Assembly (NCBI GenBank): GCA_945861855.1
Contig: CAMAWG010000002.1
Location: forward strand, 1-64,000
Direction: 5' to 3'
Length of the DNA stretch: 64,000 nucleotides
Origin: Rhodoplanes serenus
GTDB lineage: Bacteria > Pseudomonadota > Alphaproteobacteria > Rhizobiales > Xanthobacteraceae
Part shown: in pieces, positions 57,818 through 64,000 of the stretch
Layout: each line of letters begins with the position of its first letter
How positions within the stretch are numbered: the stretch's first letter is position 1
Program-made: the position numbers and the translations under genes
The notes under the pieces: generated by a model
Told to the model about the DNA's origin: nothing
Databases searched by the model: none
What the model saw: the letters and a program-made list of their open reading frames with translations, nothing else

Positions 57818-59064
57818 TGCCGCGGGCTCGGGCTCGCGCTTGGGCTTGCCTCGGAGCGTTGCTGACCCTGAGCCCCGCCGCGCCGCCGTTCCCGCCGCGG
57901 CTGGGCGGGCTGCGCGTCGGGGGACGGCGCAGCCTCGGCCTTGGTCACCGTCACGGCCGCGTCGGCGGTAAGCCGCGCAAAGCCGGTGGTTACAACGCGC
58001 TCATCCGCATCCAGGCCCCTGGCGATGACGGCCTGGACCTCGTCCTGCTGCGACACCGTGACCGGACGCACCGCCACCTTGTTGTCCGGCCTCACCACAT
58101 AGACGAAGGTGCCGGTCGGCCCGCGCTGCACGGCCGCCGTCGGTGCGACCACCACCTGCTTGAGCGTGTTGACCAGCAGCCGGACATTGACGAACGCCCC
58201 CGGCCAGAGCTGCAGGTCGCGGTTGGCAAACTCGGCCTTGAGCTTGATGGTGCCGGTCGATGGATCGACCTGGTTGTCCACGACCTTGAGCTCGCCCCGC
58301 TCGACCACAGTCTTGTTGTCGGCGCCGAACACCTCCACGGGCAGCGGGCCTTGGGCGAATGCGCGATTGACGTCGCCGAGCTGCTGCTGCGGCAAGGTGA
58401 ACAGGATCGAGATCGGCTGGAGCTGGGTGATGACGACGATGCCGTTCGAGTCCGACGCGCGCACGATATTGCCCTGATCCACGACGCGGATGCCGGTGCG
58501 GCCGGAGATCGGCGCGGTGATGGTGGTGTAGTCGAGGATCGCCTTGGCGTTGTCGATCTGCGCCTGGTCGAGCTTCACCTGCGCTTCGAGCTGCGCCACG
58601 AGAGCCTTCTGTGTGTCGAGCTGCTGACGCGCGATCGAATTGCTCGCCGCCAGCCTGATGTATCGTTCGAGATCGAGCCGGGCGTTGGCGAGCGTCGCTT
58701 CGTCCAGCGCCTTCTTGGCCACGACCTGATCGTAGGCGGCCTGATAGGTGGTGGGATCGATCTTCGCCAGCACGTAGCCGCTGTCGACCTGCTGGCCTTC
58801 GGTGTAGTTGACGCTGAGCAGGCGGCCGTCGACCTGCGGCCGCACCGTCACGGTGTTCAGGGCCCGGATGGTGCCGACGCCGTCGAGGTAGACCGGCACG
58901 TCGTTCCGCTGGGTCAGCGCGGCGATGACCGGGACCGGCCCGTCGTCCCCCCGGCCAAAGCGCGGTTGCTGTTGCCTTGCGGGTTGCTGCCACCAGTAGG
59001 CGGCGGCCCCAATCAGTACGAGGGCAACGAGGGCAGTTGCGATCGATCGTCGTCTAATCGCCAT
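57814..59064 (-). CDS. Efflux RND transporter periplasmic adaptor subunit (MdtA-like)
   Basis: PVPVIAALTQRNDVPVYLDGVGTIRALNTVTVRPQVDGRLLSVNYTEGQQVDSGYVLAKIDPTTYQAAYDQ. Confidence 0.93.
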   Translation of the reverse strand: MAIRRRSIATALVALVLIGAAAYWWQQPARQQQPRFGRGDDGPVPVIAALTQRNDVPVYLDGVGTIRALNTVTVRPQVDGRLLSVNYTEGQQVDSGYVLAKIDPTTYQAAYDQVVAKKALDEATLANARLDLERYIRLAASNSIARQQLDTQKALVAQLEAQVKLDQAQIDNAKAILDYTTITAPISGRTGIRVVDQGNIVRASDSNGIVVITQLQPISILFTLPQQQLGDVNRAFAQGPLPVEVFGADNKTVVERGELKVVDNQVDPSTGTIKLKAEFANRDLQLWPGAFVNVRLLVNTLKQVVVAPTAAVQRGPTGTFVYVVRPDNKVAVRPVTVSQQDEVQAVIARGLDADERVVTTGFARLTADAAVTVTKAEAAPSPDAQPAQPRRERRRGGAQGQQRSEASPSASPSPRQ

Positions 59065-59151
59065 CTCCAGCCGGCCTGAGTCGCAGCGCAACCATAAATA
59101 GCGACGTGGCCGCCGGATTCACAGTACATTACATACATTTCATGGGCATTC

Positions 59152-60684
59152 TTAACGCGCGTTCAGGGCCTTACGGGGCTCTGCCGACGCATGATTGGCA
59201 GACCCGTCCGCCTTGGGCTTCTGCCAGCCCCCGCCCAGCGCCTGGAACAGCCCGACCACCGCCAGCAGGCGATCCAACTGGGCCTGCGCCAGCGTGTCCT
59301 GGGCCTGGAACAGGGTCTGCTGCGTGTTCAGCACGGTGATCAGGTCGATCGTGCCTTCCCGCAGCCTCGTCTCGGCAATCTCGAACGCCGTCCGCGAGCT
59401 TCGCACCACTTCGCGCTGCAAACGCTCGCGTAGGGCTGTCTGCTGCACCGCGATCAGCGCCCGCTCCACGTCGGCAAAGCCGTTAACGATAGCCTTGCGG
59501 TAGAGCTGCAGCAGTTCGTCCTGCACGCCGACCTGGAAATCGAGCTGGCCCTGCAGCCGCGCGCCATCGAGGAGGGGCTGCGTCAGGCCGGCCGCCACAC
59601 TGAAGAAAGCCGACTCCGGCTTCAGCAGCGTCCGGAAGATCGCGCTCTGATAGCCGCCCTCGCCGGTCAACTGGATGCTGGGAAACATGGCGGCGCGCGC
59701 GGAATAGACGTTGGCGTTGGCGGACGCGAGCTGCGCCTCGGCCTCGCGAATATCCGGACGCTGCGCGATCAGGTCGGAGGGCAGCCCCGGCGTGACCGGC
59801 GGAATTCTGAGTCGCGCCATGCTGCCGCCGCGAATGCCCACGGACTCCGGCGTGCGGCCGATCAGCACGGCGAGCGTGGCGGCGTTCGGCCGCACGATCT
59901 GCTCCAGCGGCGGGATCGCGGCGCGCTGGGTGTTGACGATGCTTTCCTGCTGCGCGGTGTCGAGCGCGGATGCGGTGCCGACGTCGAAACGCTGCTTGAT
60001 CAGGTTGTAGACGCGGGTGGCGGCGGCCAGGTTGTCGCGCGCGATGCGAAGCTGGTCCTGCGCCGCCAGCACCTGGAAGTAGGAGGTGGCCACGCTGACG
60101 ACGGTGGTGAGCGCCACTACCTCGCGGTCGTAGCGGCTGGCGACGGCGACTTGCTCGGCCGCGCGCAGCGCCGCGCGGTTCTTGCCCCAGAAATCGATCT
60201 CGTAGGTTGCGCTGAGCGAGGTGCTGTAAAGATTGACATAGGTGCGGTTGCGGCGCGTTGCGGCGAGTGCGCCGCTTGCCCCGCTTGGCGTACCGGTGTT
60301 CAGCGAGGACGACCCGCGACTCGTGCCGGCGTTGAGATCGACGATTGGCAGGAGCGGCGCCCCGGCGATACGCGAGTTCGCGTCGGCCTGCACGATGCGG
60401 GCGACCGCGGCGGCGACGTCGAAATTGGAGGTCAGCGCCTCCTCGATCAGATCGGTGAGCTCCTTGGAGCCGAAACCACGCCACCACACGATCGAAGGCA
60501 GCGCTGTGTCCGCGTTGCGCGGCCCGGCGCGGTAGCTCTTCGGAATGTCGATGGCGGCGGGCACATTCTCGTCGTGCAGCAGGCATCCGGCCAGCGGCTG
60601 GGCCAATGCAACGATCATAGCCGCCGCAGCGAGGCGCGAAACGCGACTCCGCAATACTGGACGCTGCGACGCCGACGGACGCAT
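59152..60684 (-). CDS. Efflux transporter outer membrane subunit (NodT/OMF family lipoprotein)
   Basis: Lipobox LAGC; SLSATYEIDFWGKNRAALRAAEQVAVASRYDREVVALTTVVSVATSYFQVLAAQDQLRIARDNL. Confidence 0.92.
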   Translation of the reverse strand: MRPSASQRPVLRSRVSRLAAAAMIVALAQPLAGCLLHDENVPAAIDIPKSYRAGPRNADTALPSIVWWRGFGSKELTDLIEEALTSNFDVAAAVARIVQADANSRIAGAPLLPIVDLNAGTSRGSSSLNTGTPSGASGALAATRRNRTYVNLYSTSLSATYEIDFWGKNRAALRAAEQVAVASRYDREVVALTTVVSVATSYFQVLAAQDQLRIARDNLAAATRVYNLIKQRFDVGTASALDTAQQESIVNTQRAAIPPLEQIVRPNAATLAVLIGRTPESVGIRGGSMARLRIPPVTPGLPSDLIAQRPDIREAEAQLASANANVYSARAAMFPSIQLTGEGGYQSAIFRTLLKPESAFFSVAAGLTQPLLDGARLQGQLDFQVGVQDELLQLYRKAIVNGFADVERALIAVQQTALRERLQREVVRSSRTAFEIAETRLREGTIDLITVLNTQQTLFQAQDTLAQAQLDRLLAVVGLFQALGGGWQKPKADGSANHASAEPRKALNAR

Positions 60685-60883
60685 ACGGACTCGCTCATAC
60701 ACAAGGAAACAGGGCACCGCGGCGAGAACGCGCCGCGCGGAATGGAAAAAGGCTATCAACCCGCGGCGAGGCGCCCAATCGAAATCGCGGCCGGCGATGC
60801 ACTACTGTGGAGGCGTTGTGGATATGTCAGCTGGCGGCGGAACCTCTGCAGATTACGCCGCCGTAATGCTGGTCCGATTTAAC

Positions 60884-60906
60884 AAGCCAAGCCAGAGGCT
60901 TGGCTT
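60884..60906 (-). terminator. Perfect hairpin downstream of SBP gene (possible terminator)
   Basis: AAGCCAAGCC aga GGCTTGGCTT, 10-bp perfect stem, 24 bp 3' of the minus-strand stop codon at 60930; no strong U-tract. Confidence 0.45.
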
Positions 60907-60929
60907 CAGAACTGGCTTCGCATCATCGC

Positions 60930-61892
60930 TCATTTCGGCTTGTAGACGATATCCATCAGGCCGGCGATGTCCTTGGGCGTCTTCGGCGACGAAATGAACT
61001 TGAAATCGAGCGCGTCCTGGAGCGAGCGCTCGAGGTCGCGGATCTCGCCGAGTTGCACCGCCGACTTGGGATAGAAATCGGCCACCGCCTTCTTGGCGAT
61101 GTCGGGCGTGACCTTCATGTTCTTGGCGAAAATCTCGATCGCCTGCGGATTGGTATAGGCCCAGTCGATTGACTTATGGATCACCTGCATGAACTTGACG
61201 ATCGATTCGCGCTTGGTCTTCAGCGAATTGACGTTGGCCAGGTTGACGCGAATCGTCTGGTTCGCGAGTTCCTTGGCTTCGGACGAGCGGGCGACGATGC
61301 GGATCTTGCCGTCCTGGACATCCTTCAACGCGAACGGCACCACCGACCAGCCGACGTCGATCTGGCCGGTCATGGTCTGGGTGAAGGTGCCTGGCACGCC
61401 GCCGGTCGGTGTGGGCTTCGCCTTGGAACCGGCCTGCTTCAGCAACGTGAGCAGGATCAGGTTCGTCGACGAGCCTGGTGACGAAAAGGCGACGGTCTTG
61501 CCGTCGGCGTCCTTCAGGCTCTTGATCGGACTGTCGGCCTTGACCCACCAGAACACCTCGTGGGCTCCGGTCATTTCAGCGCCGATGATCCGATAGGGCG
61601 TGGCGTCGCCGCCTTTCACATAGGCGCCGATCGCGCCGAGGATGCCGTTCGACATGGCGATGTCGACGCTGCCGGACACCACTGTGGCGACGGTCTGGGC
61701 GCCGCCTTCGGTGTAGAAAACCTCGATCTCGAGACCGGCCTCCTTGAAGAAGCCGGCGGCCTCGCCGAACTCGACCCAGGAGCTGTCCCAGAATCCCTTC
61801 TGCGGGATCGCCACCTTGAGCTTTTCCGCGGCGAGGCTGGCGCTCGCCCCCGCGATCAGGATGGCAAGCGCGGTCAGGATCGTCCGGCGCAT
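60930..61892 (-). CDS. ABC transporter substrate-binding protein (NitT/TauT-like)
   Basis: Signal peptide MRRTILTALAILIAGASASLA; KLKVAIPQKGFWDSSWVEFGEAAGFFKEAGLEIEVFYTEGGAQTVATVVSGSVDIAMSNG. Confidence 0.9.
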   Translation of the reverse strand: MRRTILTALAILIAGASASLAAEKLKVAIPQKGFWDSSWVEFGEAAGFFKEAGLEIEVFYTEGGAQTVATVVSGSVDIAMSNGILGAIGAYVKGGDATPYRIIGAEMTGAHEVFWWVKADSPIKSLKDADGKTVAFSSPGSSTNLILLTLLKQAGSKAKPTPTGGVPGTFTQTMTGQIDVGWSVVPFALKDVQDGKIRIVARSSEAKELANQTIRVNLANVNSLKTKRESIVKFMQVIHKSIDWAYTNPQAIEIFAKNMKVTPDIAKKAVADFYPKSAVQLGEIRDLERSLQDALDFKFISSPKTPKDIAGLMDIVYKPK

Positions 61893-61978
61893 GGAATTTC
61901 TCCCTCGAAGTTTGTTCTGTTGCTGACAGGCATACTGCCCTGCCGGCGGACCGGAGACAATTGCCTTGGGGGTCATGC

Positions 61979-62974
61979 CTAGTGCGTCATCTCGCGAATT
62001 TGCCGCACCGGCACGAACAGATCGTCGACTTTCGGCGCCTTGGCGATCACGCCCTGCTCTTCGAGGTAACGCACCAGCGCGCTCAGTGTCGGGCGGTTCG
62101 CCTCGACCCCATACGGCCAGGGATCGCCGCCGAACACCGCATCGATCTCGTCGAGTTCCGCGGTCATCCACGGCAGCATGTAGCGCAGCGTGCCGCGGTA
62201 TTTCATCTTCTTCAGCGCCACGTTCTTGGACTGGTCGAGGGCGTGGTACAGCGCACTTGCGACGAAGGGGCTCTTTTCATGCACGTCGCGGCGGATGACC
62301 ACGGTGTGCATGATCGGAAAGATTTTCGTGCGCTGGTAGTATTCCATCTCCGCCGCGCGGTAGTCGGGATAGAGCCGCACGATATCGGGGTTGCGGCCGA
62401 ACGCCTCGGGCACGCCGGTGCCGATGATGGCCTGCAGCTCGCCGTCCTCCAGCATCTTGCTGAGCGACTTGCCGGACTTATTGGCGCTGATCGAAAGCTT
62501 CCTGGCCGTCGGCAGGATGGTCGGATTGCCGTGTGCCTTGGCGCTGTTGATGTCGCCCTCGACCCATTCGCACTTGGCGAAGTCGATGCCGTGCTCGTCG
62601 CTCAACAGCCCGCGGATGAAGATGGCCGCGGTCATGGTGTAGACCGGCACGCCGATGCGCTTGCCTTCGAGGTCCTTCGGCGATTTGACGTGCTTCTTGT
62701 TGACGAAGATGAAGCCGTGGCGGAACACCCGCGACGCGAACACCGGAATGGCGACCAGCGGGCACTGCCCCGCGACGAAGCGCGAGACGTATTCGGAGCT
62801 GGAAAATTCCGCGGAGTCGAATTCGAGGCCCGCCGCCATGCGGTCGAAGATGTTGCGCGGATTGTCGTCGACCAGGAAGTTGAGATCGACGCCCTCGACC
62901 GTCACCTCGCCGGTGTGGAGCGCAAGCATGCGGTCATAGAGCCCGCAGGCGAAGGTGAGCGGCAGCTTGGACAT
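61979..62974 (-). CDS. 4,5-dihydroxyphthalate decarboxylase (Pht5)-like / SBP-fold protein without signal peptide
   Basis: MSKLPLTFACGLYDRMLALHTGEVTVEGVDLNFLVDDNPRNIFDRMAAGLEFDSAEFSSSEYVSRFVAGQCPLVAIPVFASRVFRHGFIFVN...PWMTAELDEIDAVFGGDPWPYGVEANRPTLSALVRYLEEQGVI. Confidence 0.8.
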   Translation of the reverse strand: MSKLPLTFACGLYDRMLALHTGEVTVEGVDLNFLVDDNPRNIFDRMAAGLEFDSAEFSSSEYVSRFVAGQCPLVAIPVFASRVFRHGFIFVNKKHVKSPKDLEGKRIGVPVYTMTAAIFIRGLLSDEHGIDFAKCEWVEGDINSAKAHGNPTILPTARKLSISANKSGKSLSKMLEDGELQAIIGTGVPEAFGRNPDIVRLYPDYRAAEMEYYQRTKIFPIMHTVVIRRDVHEKSPFVASALYHALDQSKNVALKKMKYRGTLRYMLPWMTAELDEIDAVFGGDPWPYGVEANRPTLSALVRYLEEQGVIAKAPKVDDLFVPVRQIREMTH

Positions 62975-63068
62975 TTCCAACCCCTGATTTTTTGACCCGC
63001 GCAGGATATGGCCTGTCGGGCGCCGGCAGTCTAGCAGGTGAGTGCGACCCGGAAAGCATAGGCACTTT

Positions 63069-63170
63069 GTCATCGCCGGGCTTGTCGCGACCATCCACGT
63101 CTGGCTTTGATGCGGGCTGAAGCCGCAACGGGATCGCATCATGCCGGACCTGCCACGAGCAGGGCGTGAC
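63069..63170. repeat. Family A-like palindromic repeat, degenerate copy 5
   Basis: gtcatcgccgggcttgtcgcgaccatccacgtctggc...catgccggacctgccacgagcagggcgtgac. Confidence 0.45.
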
Positions 63171-63212
63171 CCGGCGCAAGCTCGCGGTTGAGGGGCTGTT
63201 GGGAGGAAAGAC

Positions 63213-64000
63213 ATGGCGCTCGCGCTCTATCACAACGACATGTCGAGCTGCGCGCAGAAGGTGCGGCTGATGCTCGCCGAGAAGGGCCTCGAATGGGAGA
63301 GCCGCCATCTCGACCTGCGGGCGGGCGAGCATCAGACGGACTGGTACATCAAGCTCAACCCGCGCGCCGTGGTTCCGACGCTGATCGACGGTGACACTGT
63401 TGTGCCGGAGTCCAACGTCATCAACGAGTATCTCGACGAGCGCTTCCCCGATCCGCCGCTCAAGCCCGCCGACCCGTTCGGCCGCGCCCGGATGAGGCTG
63501 TGGACCAAGCAGCTCGACGAGGGCGTGCACGACGCCGGGATCGCCGTTCTGAGCTTCGGCCTCGCATTCCGGCACCAGTACCTCACCCGCGGCGAGGCCG
63601 GGAAAGAGATGCTGGAGAGCATCCCCGACCCGGCGAAGCGCGAGCGCCGCCGGGACGTCATCGAGAAGGGCCTGGACTCGCCATTCTTCAAGACCGCGGT
63701 GGCGCGGCTGCTCACTCTATACAGCGACATGGACAAGGCGCTTGCCGGCCACAGTTGGCTGGCCGGCGACAACTACAGCATCGCCGACGCGGCGTTCACG
63801 CCCTACATCGTGCGGCTGGAGCATCTCGACGTCATGGGCCTGCTCGATCCGACTCCGCGCACTGCGGAATGGTACCGCCGGATCAAGGCCCGGCCGAGCT
63901 TCCAGACCGCCATCGTGCGCTGGGAGAACGCCGGCTATCTCGAATTGATGAAGCGCCAGGGCCGCGAAAACTGGCCCAAGATCAAAGAGATCATGTCTGC
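63213..64000 (+). CDS. Glutathione S-transferase family protein (partial, runs off window)
   Basis: MALALYHNDMSSCAQKVRLMLAEKGLEWESRHLDLRAGEHQTDWYIKLNPRAVVPTLIDGDTVVPESNVINEYLDERFPD. Confidence 0.92.
   Translation, partial: MALALYHNDMSSCAQKVRLMLAEKGLEWESRHLDLRAGEHQTDWYIKLNPRAVVPTLIDGDTVVPESNVINEYLDERFPDPPLKPADPFGRARMRLWTKQLDEGVHDAGIAVLSFGLAFRHQYLTRGEAGKEMLESIPDPAKRERRRDVIEKGLDSPFFKTAVARLLTLYSDMDKALAGHSWLAGDNYSIADAAFTPYIVRLEHLDVMGLLDPTPRTAEWYRRIKARPSFQTAIVRWENAGYLELMKRQGRENWPKIKEIMS

Overview
High-GC alphaproteobacterial (Hyphomicrobiales/Bradyrhizobium-like) chromosomal DNA, densely packed with metabolic and transport genes. I found no tRNA, rRNA, phage, IS transposase or CRISPR. Main blocks: (i) 0-16 kb, a catabolic/transport region with a ThDP enzyme, amidohydrolase, LVIVD protein, SDR, four Bug-type (TTT) solute receptors without TctAB, a UbiD decarboxylase, a MetE-C-like protein, a gamma-glutamyltransferase, and an ABC transporter whose ATPase gene carries an in-frame amber codon; (ii) 16-24 kb, an adenylate-cyclase/TPR protein, cysteine synthase, a DUF2950/DUF3300 pair, an ABC receptor and an M24 peptidase; (iii) 24-31 kb, an envelope-type cluster (flippase, two CelD/FemAB-like GNATs, FAD oxidoreductase, beta-barrel-like protein); (iv) 31-37 kb, an orphan Mo-hydroxylase large subunit coupled to a TIGR02444-like protein, then UbiX, a CMD protein and UbiD; (v) 37-44.5 kb, an IorAB-like Mo-hydroxylase, a terminator, then a compact soxF-X-Y-Z-A operon whose last overlapping gene is an amidase, with no soxB in the window and a SoxY lacking the GGCGG tail; (vi) 44.5-51 kb, a signal-less SBP, DUF2848, and an ABC importer with an embedded alpha/beta hydrolase; (vii) 51-61 kb, an OMF-MFP-RND-RND efflux operon; (viii) 61-64 kb, an SBP, a Pht5-like protein and a GST. 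The observations I find most worth follow-up are the variant sox-amidase operon, the amber-interrupted ABC ATPase, and palindromic (REP/BIME-like) repeats that mostly end about 15-40 bp upstream of start codons. All functional calls come from reading the translations by eye. No database search was run.
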